A stretch of 64,000 bases of DNA from Montifringilla adamsi (GCA_017590115.1 JAGGNK010009114.1:21118662-21182661), one strand, 5' to 3'; counted from the first letter of the stretch, positions 24,117-37,100 are shown. Notes: a model not told the origin generated them from the sequence alone. Numbers and translations: made by a program.

Positions 24117-24238
24117 CTTTACAGTGCAGGAGAAAATGCCTGTTCATGGGGCTGAATTTCGCACTGAAGTACGTGCACTGGTCCTTCAAGAAGTTACACG
24201 AGAGACACTGACGGTTCAATGACCCCACTGTTGACACA
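24117..24238 (-). CDS. DPP10: DPP10 cysteine-rich exon (window exon 11)
   Basis: A 122-nt exon encoding VSTVGSLNRQCLSCNFLKDQ and then CTYFSAKFSPMNRHFLLHCK plus one base. The acceptor is TTCCCCCAG and the donor AAAG/GTAAGG. It starts with the third base of a Ser codon. Four cysteines (C-x2-C-x6-C and a later C) match the disulfide-bonded Cys-rich part of the DPP4-family propeller. Confidence 0.97.
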
Positions 24239-24776
24239 CTGGGGGAAGAAAATGATCAGAAATATTTTATATTGGAATAAAATACAACAAAGTAACCTTG
24301 GCTATGTGCACAGGGTCCAAAAGCTGCCCAAAGCACCCCTGGCTCTGCAATAACTCACAGTGCTGGAGGGCAATATCAGCATTAGTAGGAAACCATTAAA
24401 ACCTCACTAACTTAAGATTTAAGCACTGAAAATAAGGTGATTTGCCCCCACACTTAAGTTACATGATTAAACCCTATAAATACTTTTATTTAGAAAATGT
24501 TGATTACTTTTAAAACAGTCATGTTAAATGTTTGAATTTAGTTTTAACATTTTAGATTCTTATAAAGGACTAGCGAAGATGTAAGTGGTAAGAAATTTTT
24601 TTTTAGAAACTTGCATTTTTTAGAAAATGGCAATTTTGATTTTGAAAAGCTGTGGCAGTTTCTTTGTTACAGCTCAAGCATACTAATTTTTACACAATGT
24701 AAATGATTACCAAGCACCACAGCACTTATGGCTTGGGGATGAAGAAGCTGATAACACAGTCCCATGTAGCTCTTAC
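24239..24776 (-). other. Intron between window exons 10 and 11
   Basis: A 0.54-kb AT-rich intron with nothing recognised inside. Confidence 0.9.
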
Positions 24777-24824
24777 CTGTGCAGCTGTCTTCCTCTTGGG
24801 GACTCTTCAGTGCTTAAGAAATAA
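24777..24824 (-). CDS. DPP10: DPP10 small propeller exon (window exon 10)
   Basis: A 48-nt exon encoding (I)YFLSTEESPRGRQLH plus two bases of Ser. The acceptor is GGACACAG and the donor CAG/GTAAGA. It was too short to stand out as an open frame. It was found because the flanking exons end and begin in split codons that only this sequence joins, giving KIYFLSTE-like propeller sequence typical of the family. Confidence 0.95.
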
Positions 24825-26267
24825 CTGTGTCCAAAACAGGAAAAAAGTTAAAACTCAGTTTGGTAAACTGTCTGATTTTAAACTGTCTGATTTGGGTAGT
24901 GTTTAGAGAAGAGAGAGACACCATAAGTAACATTTTTAAAAATTAAAAGTTCACAAATATACATGAGGATAAAATACTTATATATAAACCCAAGTCCTAA
25001 GATTAAACTCAGATCCAATATACAGATTAGCTATTTCAGAAGCTATACAATTTCCTGTATAAACTGTGATGAAAATAGGATCTCATGTTTTAATTCCTGT
25101 CATGCCCAGGAGCTCCAGTAGTAACCAGGACACCACTCTGCATATTAAAAATACAGAAGAGAAAGTTTCTGCTTCACTCCAAGAGTTTGCAATTTAAACC
25201 CAAGTAGCAGATAAAGGTCACAATGAAATTATGTCATATATTACAATAAGTCTTATGAGATCTGAGAGCTTTTGTGAGTTGTAAACCAACTTTTTCTTCT
25301 ATCTACTTTGCATGGGTGGAAAGAGACTTTGCAAGAACCCCAAGACAAACCCTTGGTGTTTCCCTGATGGGATCCCCACGAAGTTTCTGCTTGACAGGCA
25401 GAAGGAGGCCAAGGTAGTCCCTCAAGTGGCTGAGACAGCCCTTGTGACATCTCACCTCTGTGCAGCCTGACTGCATCCAGAACTCATCTTTACCCCTGGG
25501 CCTTGCAGAAGTACCAGGAAAATTCTCTACGGATGTATTTTCAAAACCCATAGAAAGATTTGTAAAAAAAGGGTTTTCTCCAGTACCAGTGGAAAAGATT
25601 CTTGCAGCCTCAAAAAAGTTCTTGTTGAAATATCATTTATTTATAAGCAAAACAGAATTAGATATGCTTGTGTATTTTTTGCCATGGACAGATAAAAGTG
25701 AAAATTCAGCAAGATCCACTGAAGTCAGGTGAAGTCTTCAGACATTTGGTCTTAGTTCTAAACTCCTCCCCAAAAGCACCAAATATGCATTGCATTGCCT
25801 TCTACTCTCACTAAGATGGGCTGTGGAAAGAGTTCTCTGTGGATGAGAATCAGGAGCTCTGATAATCTCTATAAATAATTTGAATTTATGAAGTTGGATC
25901 AGATCCCCAGAACTCTGAGACCTCATGCAGTAGAGGTGTGATGTTTTATCAAGTACTAAAAATTTATTATGACTTCTTGTCTGGATTCCAGGAAAGAGGT
26001 TACCAAATGTTATTATTGCTGCACTGTGTGTTGATTCCTTTTATTCTGAAAAATACAGTCAAGTGATATCACAGTGTGATTCTTTCCCTCTGCATAAAAA
26101 AGCATTTAGGAAAAGAATGGCAGATGAATTGTCCTCTTATCTACTCAGGTGTGTCAAAATTATGGTAATGCTCCAAAATGAAAGAAATATTGTTGTTTAA
26201 TTTTGAGTTGAATGGATTCAACTTTGATAACTTGAATATTTTTATTAAAAAAGGGGATAGTGCTTAC
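24825..26267 (-). other. Intron between window exons 9 and 10
   Basis: A 1.44-kb intron. No transposon or RNA gene was recognised. Overlapping open frames at 25253-25732 look random. Confidence 0.85.
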
Positions 26268-26359
26268 ATCTTTTGAGTATTTTCATCATATGCCAGGATT
26301 TTGATAACTTCCCAGTTCCCCGATGTCAGGTGTCTCACGCTGATTTGTTCACTTTTAGC
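26268..26359 (-). CDS. DPP10: DPP10 propeller exon (window exon 9)
   Basis: A 92-nt exon encoding AKSEQISVRHLTSGNWEVIK and then ILAYDENTQK plus two bases of Ile. The acceptor is TCAACAG and the donor AGAT/GTAAGC. The block RHLTSGNWEV is one of the most conserved segments in DPP6/DPP10 and supports the assignment strongly. It starts in phase 0. Confidence 0.97.
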
Positions 26360-26700
26360 CTGTTGAGAGATGGAAAACATTAACTTTCACCTTGCCACGT
26401 TCTTCTTTGCCTAGCAGGATTGCCTGCACCTGCCATTACTGATTACAGCTTTTTAGTATTTAATACACAACATAACATTGTCAAACCACAAACCTCACAT
26501 TTTGACAGGCCTGAACTTCACTCATCCTTTCCCTCCCATCTATAAGCCTTTTAAAGTCATTAAAATAATCTTGGTTTTCAGCACAATTTTTCTTTCAGTT
26601 GCCCCCATCTCAACAAATAATAGAAGTCAGGAAGCAATGCAGGTAAAACCAACTCTTTGGCTGGAAGTTGCAGCAGACTCTTTATCAGACAAAGGTTAAA

Positions 26701-26702
<2 letters not shown>

Positions 26703-26731
<29 letters not shown>
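26703..26731. repeat. Poly-A homopolymer (29 nt)
   Basis: Twenty-nine consecutive A. I could not recognise a retroposed body upstream or a matching direct repeat flanking it, so it is listed only as a simple repeat. Confidence 0.95.
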
Positions 26732-26733
<2 letters not shown>

Positions 26734-27878
26734 ACAGTGAGAAGCTTTTCTGAGGGAGTTTCCTAGTGCAAAAGATAAAATCATGGCCCCGGCTATTGAA
26801 AATTAAAATTTCAACCCTCACAGTTTGAACACACTTTATGTACATTTTTCTATATTAGGGTTATTATGCTTGGCCTGGATGTACATATTCTTAGTTTTCA
26901 AATTCAAGACAAACTTTATAGAGAAAAGAGATGACGTTTCAGAGGTGATAGTGGTAACAAGGCCTACAAAAAGACATAAAGGCAAAAAGTTTGGCCTTTT
27001 TTTTTTTAATCCATGTATTTCTGACCTGTGCCCTGAGCTCCACACGAACAGCAGCAATAACTAAAAAGAAGCAAATGCACAAAGATACCCCATGACACAT
27101 GCTGGGAGCTGGCAAGGCAGAACCAAGTCCCTTGGATATGATCTGATGCTTAACAGATCCACAAGGAAAGAATGACATAGCAACTCTATGACAAGCCTTG
27201 CAAGTACCAAATGAAATCAGGATACTGTGCTAGGTGCTGTCCATATGTTTATGATGAGGGCTCCCAGTTCAGGAAGATTCTGATATTCAGTCCTGTCTCC
27301 AGGAATGATTAAAATAAGTATTAGTGATTTATTATAAGTGACTATTTCTTCTTTAGAGAGAGAGAAGCTGCAACTACTGAAATAGATTTAAATATTAAGA
27401 TCACAGAACCTAACAAGAAAGAGCAATAAAAAGCGCAGCCAAGCACTAATAAACATGGTTATTTTTCAAGGTTACAACCATAATGCATAATTTATGAAGC
27501 TTGAAGAAAGTTATCCCCTTGATCCATTAAAGTTACTTTATAATTCTTATTTTGTGGTTGGAAAAAAAGGAGATTTTCTAGAGTTGCAGAACTCCATGAA
27601 AGAAATGTCTAGATACATAAGACATGATTCAATCCCATTTTGAGACTAGTTTCTTTTAAATATTTCATAAGTTACTGAAAGCATTTGAAAACAATAAACC
27701 ACACATCCAGCCCTCTCCATTCATACAGTAAATAATCTGTGACAGACAGTAACCTTTCAGACAGTAACCTCTCCCTGCATAAAGATTTAATTAGATGTCT
27801 CTGCTAACGTGCTTTGTGTCATTGGCACGTGCTTTTCTGAAGTGCAGTCAAAGAAATGCAGCCTGAGAAAGACCAGCA

Positions 27879-28284
27879 TGTGGCCACATTTCCCTTCTCA
27901 GAGAAAAGCAAGGCACAACTTCCCAGGGACATTTTCTGGGAATCGCAGTGAGGAACCTCAGAGAAAGAAGAAACAATTCTTATCTCAGTTGCTGCTCCTC
28001 TTGTTGTGCTCATGTGGAATTTGTTCTGGAGATTGTCTGCCCGAGGTGACCAATTGCATCCACGTGTGCATGTCGGGAGACAGTCACGAGACTTTGTTCA
28101 GTGGAGCTGAGTGCTTGTGCAGTTTCAGTTTAGTTGTAGTGTAATATAGTGTAATACAGTACAGAATAAATACATAATAATAATACATAATAAATACATA
28201 ATAAAGTAATTAATTAGCCTTCTGATATCCATGGAGTCAGATGCATCATTCTTCCTTTCGACGGGGCTCACTGCTTTTACAATA
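27879..28284 (+). mobile_element. Solo LTR of an endogenous retrovirus (copy A)
   Basis: A 406-bp LTR-like unit starting TGTGGCCACA, related along its whole length to the unit at 47676-48086. The best match is the 3' part, AATAAAGTAATTAATTAGCC and then TTCTGATATCCATGGAGTCA followed by GATGCATCATTCT. It is flanked by the 6-bp direct repeat CCAGCA (27873-27878 and 28285-28290), the target-site size of class II (ERVK-like) elements. Several AATAAA signals are clustered in an expanded AATAAATACATA tract at about 28160-28205. No internal retroviral genes are present, so it is a recombined solo LTR, antisense to DPP10. Confidence 0.8.
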
Positions 28285-30606
28285 CCAGCATTTGTTGTAA
28301 GATTTGAGAAATCAGCCTCAGTGATTAAATCATAGCAAGCCATTAAAATTTGCTTCTTTATCCCTGCAAGTCCACATTGGTTCTGTTTTAACTTTCCTGC
28401 ACATGAAAGCTGATTTCTGTCAATGGGCTGATGTCTCTACTGAGTGGCACTAGAGAAGGAATGAGAATCCCAGTGCCAAATTCCAGAGTCACCCTTTTCC
28501 ATACTGGAAATGCTGTGACCATCTGGGTACTGGTGATTTGCTGACTGCTTTAAATGCTGCAGGGCACCTGCTGTGCTGCTGTGGCTCTCACAAGGTGTGA
28601 CAAACATCTAATGTGACAAAGGGCTTTATGTGCAACGGTTAATATACTTTTTATGCCTCTATGTTTGCTTTAGAAATAATGGACAATCAGATTAATGCGG
28701 TGTGTAAAACACATCATATAAACATATTTCCTGCCCTTTACTGCTCTGTATCAGCCCCATTACCACGTAAGAATGTTGCTTACTGAAGAATAATGGCTGA
28801 TACATGGGATATCACAGTTCCTTTTTCTCAGGAGCAGCTACATGCTTAAAGTCAAATTTGTCATTGGTGATACCATTCAGATTTGTTTATTCATGCTGAT
28901 GGCAGGCAAAATAGAAGTATTTTTTTAGCTTTGGAGTTGTGCAGTACCCAGGGCTGCAATTCTGCCTAAAAGGGACAGAATACTAAATTCTGAAACATAA
29001 GCTTGACTTTAAACATTATTCTGCTGGAATTAAAAGATGTGTTCTGGAATTAAAATATGTGTTTAAAAGTAGGCATGTATTACCTTACTGAATAGGAGTG
29101 GGCTTGATCTTTGCTTAAATATTTTCCTAAATTAGGATCAAGTTTCCTGGGCTTTTTAGTAGCAAGGAATTTCAGAGCCTGCAAGGTTAAGGCAAACTTG
29201 ATGGTATCTGTAACATCCTTGGGAATGTTGAAAGTGAACTTTCAGATCCAGATCATGATTATTTAGTGTATTTTTAAGGTACTTATTCACACTGTGAAAG
29301 ATATCAAAATAAGACTTGATTGATGTGCTGGGTTTGCACTGGAGCCACCCATAGAAGTAATTTTTTCTGTGAGGAGCTGCTGAGAGCTTCCTCTGTGCCT
29401 AGCAAAAACCAATTGCTGGCTGGCTTTGAGAATAAGCATGTTAATAAGCCAATTAAAAAACAGATTCACCTCTGAGAGATTCACAATTTAAAACAAACAA
29501 ACGCTGGGAATTCTCTCATTTCCTTCCAGCCTAGGAACAGGTAATAAGGCCAGCCCAGCTTTCTTTTAGTTACTGTTAATAAAGTTTTGAGCTGCTTTGC
29601 CTTCCTCCTAATCCCATCTCATAGCAGGAAATGAGTAAGTATATCCTAGTGGGCAGTATATTCTAGTAAGTATATTCTAGACCCACCACAACTGACTAAA
29701 TGGAACTAAATGGCTCAGGTGTGAATTTTTATGTGGTTATTATATCAATACACATTTACCAGACTGTCATCTGAGTTACTGTTTTCATTAGGAAATGGAA
29801 TTTGACATGTCTGTGATCCCTTTTATCTTCACTGACTTTTTCCTGATATATTTACTCTAGTGAATGAGTATCTTTGCTCTTGTTTCTTCAGGTTAAACTG
29901 TCATTAGAGTTCTTTTGTTCTTGTTCTGTCTGCAGTGCAATGTGAACATATTTCAGACTTAATAATGTTCATGCCAGAACACTGTCATAAAGGCAGATAA
30001 CAGAGCTGCCTGGCACAAATCTGCTACTTTGATGTTTGGGTACCTTGGTAATCCCTCCTATGTCATATGGCTCTGCTAAAGCACCTGGATTAATGTTCTG
30101 ATTATTTAAATAGATGGCTTGGAGTATTCTGTTCCGGGGCATAATTTCCTTTATTAGTTCATCACAACTTCATACTAGTGACCTTCAAAGTCACACTGCA
30201 AATTTATCTTTGTTCAGATTCTTCTTTGGAAAAAGTAATGACCCTGGGAAATGGAAGCTGCTGAAAAATGTTGCAAAGGGTAATAAGAGAGTCCTAACTT
30301 TCACACAAGTTTTAAGTTTGGGTATTGCCTCCTTTTACTGATCTGTAAGAGCAGGTTCTGAACAGACATTTGAAATTATTTGTTATTTTAAAATATGCAT
30401 GTATAGTGTATTTAGAGAAGGTAAAATTAGTGTTTATTCCGGAAGAAGTTATAAATACATCCCACTGCACTGAGAGACAAGCTGGATGGGACAAATGACC
30501 ATGACACAAGTGTTCTGATTAAACTGAAGCTCAGGCCTTTGCCTGTGCCACAGTAACATCCCAGATGACCAGCAGCATATCAGAAGCAGCCTGAGCAGAG
30601 CCTTAC

Positions 30607-30714
30607 CTGCACAATGAACATGGCTATGTGGTGGAACTCGCCACGGCCACCCTGCTTCACTGGCACAGTCATGAAGAACTTGCTGCCATCCTTGGAGAAA
30701 ACGGGCTCCTCGTT
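30607..30714 (-). CDS. DPP10: DPP10 propeller exon (window exon 8)
   Basis: A 108-nt exon of exactly 36 codons, phase 0 at both ends, encoding [20 protein letters not shown] and then [16 protein letters not shown]. The acceptor is CACTTACAG and the donor CAG/GTAAGG. It is more GC-rich than its introns. The sequence is nearly identical to the mammalian protein as I recall it. Because it is symmetric, skipping it would keep the frame. Confidence 0.98.
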
Positions 30715-31818
30715 CTGTAAGTGTGGCATTGTGTTAGTCTGGCACACCTCTCATCACGCTTCTTAACAAAAGATCAGCCTCAATTTTTTTTGTCTCCTTG
30801 GTTTTGCTGTGCTCAGAAGTCAGTTGGAGAAAACGTTCTTAGGTTTTAAGTATGTTCTGCTAAGTTTAACAAAAATGTGGTGGCTGAAGCTGAATATAGT
30901 TCAAGCCATGTGCAATCCTGTTCTAAAGGGTGGGTTACAGCCCTTGCAGAACTCTCCCTCACAATAATCTCTGCTAATTACCTCTGGTACTCTCATTCCT
31001 AATGCAGGAGGACTTTCCAGGACAGTGTCCTTTATAGACATACAAATAATGACAGAGATAACTCCTGCTGCTGAGGAGGAGAACAAAAGTTTCAATGGTT
31101 TGGACTCACTGAGCACATGTTTAACACCCACTGATTTTGATAAAGTTATATAGGAAAAATAAGCACATTGAAGTGGTATTCTGAATCAGGGTTTTACAGC
31201 AAACTGTAGCCTGATGTGATACCATCTCTCCATGTCTAGCTTTGCACAGAAATATTAAAGGAAATTGCTTGCTATAAAAGCATAGGAGTTTTTTTTTGTT
31301 AAAATGATTTCTCATTTGCACATTGCAAAATGAAGCCTGAAATGTAGTTTAAATGGAATGTGTTTCATCCAGTTATTGGACAGTTCTTCTGAAGCTATGA
31401 AAGTGGAATAATTGGCTGACATATTAGTTAAACATATTGTTCTGGGTATGAATTTAGAAATATTTTACTTTCTCATTCCAATTATAGCCCATATGACCTC
31501 TAATCTTTGAACTCCTTCTGCTTTAATTTGGTGAGATCATTTTTAAATCAGAAACAAATCACAGTAAGTAGGACATGCCTGGAATGAGATTCATCTGGTC
31601 TGTCTTCCAGCATCCCAGACTTGGGTAGTTAATCAGCTGTTCATCTAAATGCTTACTCAACTGAATCCAGACAGACCTGAAACTGAAGGGAATATTGCCT
31701 CCAAAACCCTCACAGGTGTCTCAGGATTTTATTAGGTTATAAAATAACATACAGTTAAATAAAAATGACAATGAAGCAATTATGCATTATGCACCCAGAA
31801 ATAGCATTTATACTGTAC
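30715..31818 (-). other. Intron between window exons 7 and 8
   Basis: A 1.1-kb AT-rich intron. Nothing was recognised inside it. Confidence 0.88.
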
Positions 31819-31857
31819 CTGTTTAGGAAGCCACAGATCTGACTGCATTTCATATTT
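31819..31857 (-). CDS. DPP10: DPP10 micro-exon (window exon 7)
   Basis: A 39-nt exon of 13 codons, phase 0 at both ends, encoding KYEMQSDLWLPKQ. The acceptor is TTTCTTTTAG and the donor CAG/GTACAG. It fills the gap between ACSR and NEEPVF exactly as the mammalian KYEMTSDTW segment does. Its small size and symmetric phase make it a possible cassette exon, although I know of no evidence that it is skipped. Confidence 0.95.
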
Positions 31858-31958
31858 CTAAAAGAAAAAAAATAGGAAAAAATTTGCTTTTGTGGAATAG
31901 CTATAGATAAAAATGTTTCTCACATTCAGCAAAAGGTCTCTAGCTATTTAATATTTGG

Positions 31959-31981
31959 TTTTTTTTTTTTTTTTTTTTTTT
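31959..31981. repeat. Poly-T homopolymer (23 nt)
   Basis: An uninterrupted T run about 100 bp upstream (in gene sense) of the micro-exon at 31819-31857. It is a simple repeat. Confidence 0.93.
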
Positions 31982-33510
31982 AATTGTGTTACAATCTCCT
32001 CATCTCTTTGCTGGCACTTGCATTGAAACAAATGATAACTGAATTACAAAGTCAACTGCTTTATTCAGTTTTTGGTAGAACACCACAGGGCAACTAAGAA
32101 TGCCATTTCAGTCCTTTCTGATTAGCTATCAAGAAGTTTTGCATAGGCAGCTCTACTTATTTTTTTCCTCTAGGCATCATCTGACAACTGGATATTTTAG
32201 GTCCTTCATCAACACTGGGCAAGCAGCCAGAATCAAGCTCAAATTGTGAGACCTTTTCAAACCACAATCCTGTGCTTTAATGGGTTGTAGTGTGGCATTA
32301 GTGATGAGAAAAAAAACCCCAAAAAACAAATTATTGAGTTTTATTATTCATACTCATATTTCACATCATGTCATTTGAAAAAAGAAATAAAAACACCACA
32401 ACAAAACAACCAAATATCATGCACACATTGTTGGAAAAAATAAATAATACACAACTGCTGCAAATTGTCAGTCACAGTGAAGTAATGAAAATTTATTAGC
32501 TATAGAAGAATCTGTACATATATTGCCTGAAAAATGAATATCTGTAGCTACCGCAGCAGTTGGTGTTATACATTCCTTTTTGAAACTGAGGACGTGTGCA
32601 ACATCTTAGAGAGAAAAAAAAGGTTTACAGCTGAAACAAAATGGTGTGATACAATGCTAAATTCTCACATGTTTATCCTTTCCTCATCCATTAGTGATTT
32701 CAAGAGCACCACCTTATCCCAGAGGCTGCAGTGTAGGAACCCTCCAGGAGGAGCCAGGCCTGGGCTGTGCTCACAACAGTGAGAGTGCATCACAATCCTT
32801 CCTCAGACCCCTAAAAATGTCCTTTGCTGCACTGTAAGTATTCTGGAGTGGGACTTCTCAGTCTGTCTCTCTTACATTATGTCCTGGATTACAGCTCCCT
32901 GGATACCTACTTCCAACAAGTCCAATTGACCTTGGAGCACATAAAGGTTTCCCTCCCAGAAGCAGCTGCAGTGGTTGAGGACCAACTTTCTTAATAAAAA
33001 GAAAAAAGGCTCACAGGAACCAAATCTCCATGGTCACAATCTTAATCCACACTTTGGGGATTCATTCATAGTTTCTGAGTGAGGAAAAACACCCTGTAGT
33101 AGTCAGCAAAAGAAGAAGAGCTTGGAAATAATCTCTGACACTTCAATGTGACTGACTTCAGTAGCAGACACTGATGGGAGCCTTTTGACTCAGAGGCCAA
33201 CATTAATCACTCATAACCATTTAAACTGCCAAATTAAACTCTCTGCTTTGGAGCATCTGTTGGTACTGATATCAGCATGTACAGAAAATATTTATACTTT
33301 CAGCTGGTTCTGGGAAGAGATTGTGACTCAGAATGGGAAAGCAGCCAAATGCATTCAAGATGCAAGATTGACTGTGAAAATGGGGAGATGTAATGCAGGA
33401 GTGTCAGAAGTCAAAGTCTGGGTCCAGGGATGGAATGTGTCTGGATTCAAAGAGAAAAATGTATTTCAGTTTGGCTTACATTCAAAAATGAAATATCCCT
33501 GTTGCTTTTC

Positions 33511-33531
33511 TTTTTTTTTTTTTTTTTTTTT
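33511..33531. repeat. Poly-T homopolymer (21 nt)
   Basis: An uninterrupted T run inside the intron, with no attached element recognised. Confidence 0.93.
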
Positions 33532-33976
33532 CTAAAGTTATTCAATTCTGTGATCAAATTTGAAGGAGTTATAAGAATTTTACACTTTTTCCTTAAGTGT
33601 ATGGAAGCTGTGAGAGACAGAAAGATCTAAATTGAAACTCTGCAGGAGGAGAGAGGAGAAACCAGCCAGCTGAAAATATCTGTCAGAGGACAAGCTTGTC
33701 ACTGCTCTAGCTATATCCCAAGTACATGATGTTCAGCAACTGCAGCTTCCAATGAGGCTAATGAATGAACAAAGCTTAGTAATTCTGAAAATGTCACTCA
33801 AAGTTGCTAACTGCATGAACTCATTTCACCACATTTGGAATTTTCTCACATCCATTTCCTCCCTGTTGACTAATTATATTCAGCTTGCAACTACTGCATC
33901 TGCAAACTGATTTCCAAATATCTTTTTCTGAATATGAAAACAAAATGCAGAAGAAACCTTGAAAAGAGACCTTGGG

Positions 33977-34020
33977 AAAAAAAAAAAAAAACCAAAAAAA
34001 CAACACAAAAACCAAACAAC
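33977..34020. repeat. Poly-A and AAC-rich tract
   Basis: Fifteen A (33977-33991) followed by AAC/AAAAACC units. It ends at the donor of the exon at 34025-34148, so its sense-strand T/G-rich complement begins just inside the intron. Confidence 0.9.
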
Positions 34021-34024
34021 TTAC

Positions 34025-34148
34025 CCTGCTACAAGCTCCAGTTGTGGTTTCACAAACTGTAAGGATGGAGATATTCTGAGCTCTGTTTAACCACCTCACC
34101 ACAGCCTTGGTGTTGCTTATCCATTTCACCATGGTGATATAATATTCC
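34025..34148 (-). CDS. DPP10: DPP10 propeller exon (window exon 6)
   Basis: A 124-nt exon encoding (R)[19 protein letters not shown] and then [20 protein letters not shown] and SR. The acceptor is TTGCTTAG and the donor AGG/GTAAGT. It starts with the last base of a split Arg codon and ends in phase 0. The WLNRAQNIS block is diagnostic of DPP4-family propellers. NIS is a potential N-glycosylation sequon. Confidence 0.97.
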
Positions 34149-37100
34149 CTAAGCAAAACATTTGAAAACACAATGTTCAGATCATTGATATTTCAGATTA
34201 GACTTTAGAAAAAAACCCCTCATATATACAGTTCATTTAAATGCCGAATTTGTACTGCATGACAGCGCCTGTACTAAAGGATGGAGAAAATAACCCCAAA
34301 TGTTCAGCATCTGTGTTCCTACAAGTGGGATGGCTCAGTCCTTCAGTGTAATGTTCCCCTGGGAAACTTTTGCGTATACACACAAACTTTACCAACTATG
34401 AGACATATGCCTGCAAATACACATAAACTGTGCACTTTTGGAAACAAGCACTGAATTCCAACAGAAGTCAGTATTTTCCTACAACAAATAACTTCAGATG
34501 ACAAACATTTTCCAAAATAATCCAGTCCTACTGCCAAAGGAAAAAAAAAAAAGTTCTATAATATTAGAGTTCAGCTAGAGCCCACCTCAAAATTATAACA
34601 TAACAAGTATTTTATAACAGGACTTCTGGATAAAAGGGAGGTCCCTCTCACTATCAATGTGTTCCTGTTTCTGTTTTAACAAACAGCTCATAATATCAGC
34701 CAAACTGTGTGTCCACCAAGAGAGCCCTGGCTGAGCACATGAGGCTTCCCTTGGGCTGGTGCTATGGAGGATTTGCCTCCCTCCTCCCAAGATCCTGCTG
34801 GGCTGTCAGGCTGGGGATGTTAAGAGAAGATCTGTTGCAGTCTGCCATCCCAGCCCAGCTCTTTCCTTCCCTTCTCCCCTGCTGGCAGCTCTCACAGTCC
34901 AGCTGAGTTATATGCAACAGTGGAGTCAGCTTGTCTGGAAAAATCTCAGACCCCTGTTAAAACATGAGGCTTAGCTTGAATATTATTAGGCTTTTAATCC
35001 ATGACTGATAGAGATCTCATTACTCTTTGACAACAGGCTTTTAATTATACATTCAAAAGGCTCCTTGCTAGATCAGAGATGCTGAGCTGCACACAGGAGA
35101 GGCAGGAGACAGGAGTGCACTGCAGCTCCACCCAGCCTGGTGCCAGGTTTGCAGAACACACCTGAGCAACCCAGCAGGCAGATTCCTTTGGCTTTCATAT
35201 TTGACTTCTAGTAAAACGGGTATTTTCACATTTGAATACCAGAATGATAAATGGAAATGGGGACTTCAAGTGTGTTCTGAGTCTAATATTCAGATGTTTA
35301 ATCTAACTGAGGGGCAAAAACATATGCACAAGTAAAACAAGATCTACCATGACACCAGGTGACACAAGCAGGAGAGCAATCACTTTGTGTCCCCAAGCTC
35401 CTCAGGCTCTATCGTACACATCTCCAGCTTCCTCACAGCCCCAATTCCAAGAGGAAAAACTAATTGCATTCTGGACAAAGGACTGAAGCAAAATATTAAA
35501 GATGTTTTTCACTGAAGAAAACATAACTGTACACGTGAAATGGAAGCACCAGGGGGGAGACAGTAATTGCATGAAATACAACCATGTATCTGAAGGAAGA
35601 TTGTCTGTCATTTTGTGACATTAACAGTGCATAGTAGGTGGAAAATTTTTCTACAGAATAAAACTTTCAGGAGTAAAATTTACAAGCATTATTCCTATCT
35701 TTATATCAGAATAGCTTGAACAGGACTTGGGAAATATTACCAAGCACCTTTACAAGATCCCTAAAAGAATAAAATGATTTTTTCATTGAATTTATTCATT
35801 GAATTTATTCAATCTTACATCAAGTTCCCAGATGCCCTAAAAATGAAGGAAACAGTTTTATGTCTTCAAAGGTCCTACACCAGGCACAATTTGGGACAAG
35901 TTGAGAATCTCAATGCTACCTTTTGTGGTTAACTAACACAATCTCTTTCCCCTTCCCTTTCCCCCTCCCTTCCCATTTCTATGGTTTCTCTGTGCAGGAG
36001 TGAATCTCTCCACAACAACAGATAGTTATGACCTGTATAACTATTTCTAGAAATAGTTTAATAAGTAACCTATAACTATTTCTAAAAATGTTTCTGCCCT
36101 GAAAGATCCTTAAAACTATATGTGACAATGAACTATTCAATTTCATTCTGAAAGACTCCCATGACCTATTTACTAATAACTCCATAATGAAAGGGTTAGA
36201 AACACTGAAATAAACTGACTTCTAAAGGTAGCTGCTACTTTTACTAAAAAAGCTAACACTTCAGGAATAAAAAACCTCCCAATCACTACAAACTTCAAAG
36301 ATTTTCACTCTAGAAAAGCCATTTTAAAGCACATTTTTCATACCTCTATATATATTGATATATGGACATATACGTGTTGATGACCAGTGTGAAGACTGTT
36401 ACTGAAATCCCAAGTCAAATTCACAATTTACAGTAAAACTGGCTAACAATTATACAACCTTTCTAAGTTCTACAGCATGGAAATTATACCTTAATATGAA
36501 GGTATGAATATGAAAGTTAAAATGAAGAAGAAATTAACATTTTTTCTCCCAGGTTTAAATAGATTTAGTCAGTCTTCTCATGCACTAGCAAGCCAGAATT
36601 TTCATCAATTGAACAAAGTATCTTTATCAAGAACTGGCAAGTGATTTGGCTTCACTTCAAGAAGACAAAGAAAGTTTAGAGATACTAACATAAATATTTG
36701 AGTCTACTATTACTTTCCATCTGCTGAGGAGGCAGAATGAATCTGAAAATCCTGAAGTGAAACCAAAACTACTGAACAACATTTTCAAGATTATCTTTAT
36801 CTTGGGGATCTTTTCTTACACATTGCTTTCTTGCTTAATTTCTTTGTGCCTTCTGACACAAAGTTCAACTTTAATGCCACAAAGGAGTGTGAAGATGCTG
36901 ATCTTGATGGCAAGAAAACTTTCAGAACTTACAGCACTGTTTAAATTAATGAAGTGCTGGCAAGCAGCAGTAGATTTTATTATGTTTTTCAGTAGTGGCC
37001 CATCAATAGAAAGAAAATACTTCAAAATGCTCAACTCATTCAAAATAATTTCTCTTACTAACACAATCAGCAAGCATTCCAGTTGACACTAATAATTGCA

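Larger units (their letters stand above)
26360..30606 (-). other. Intron between window exons 8 and 9
   Basis: A 4.25-kb intron with a 29-A homopolymer at 26703-26731 and a solo LTR at 27879-28284 in antisense orientation to the gene. The rest is AT-rich and unrecognised. Confidence 0.88.
31858..34024 (-). other. Intron between window exons 6 and 7
   Basis: A 2.2-kb intron with three homopolymers: T23 at 31959-31981, T21 at 33511-33531, and A15 at 33977-33991 followed by an AAC-rich tail to about 34020. No transposon body was recognised. The 116-codon frame at 33185-33535 ends in the poly-T and is not a gene. Confidence 0.85.

Noticed and set aside
24703..24906. 67-codon plus-strand frame covering the 48-nt exon
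   Set aside because: It is a shadow of the real minus-strand exon at 24777-24824.
26703..26731. Poly-A tract as the tail of a processed pseudogene
   Set aside because: The sequence upstream shows no recognisable mRNA or SINE body, and I found no flanking direct repeats.
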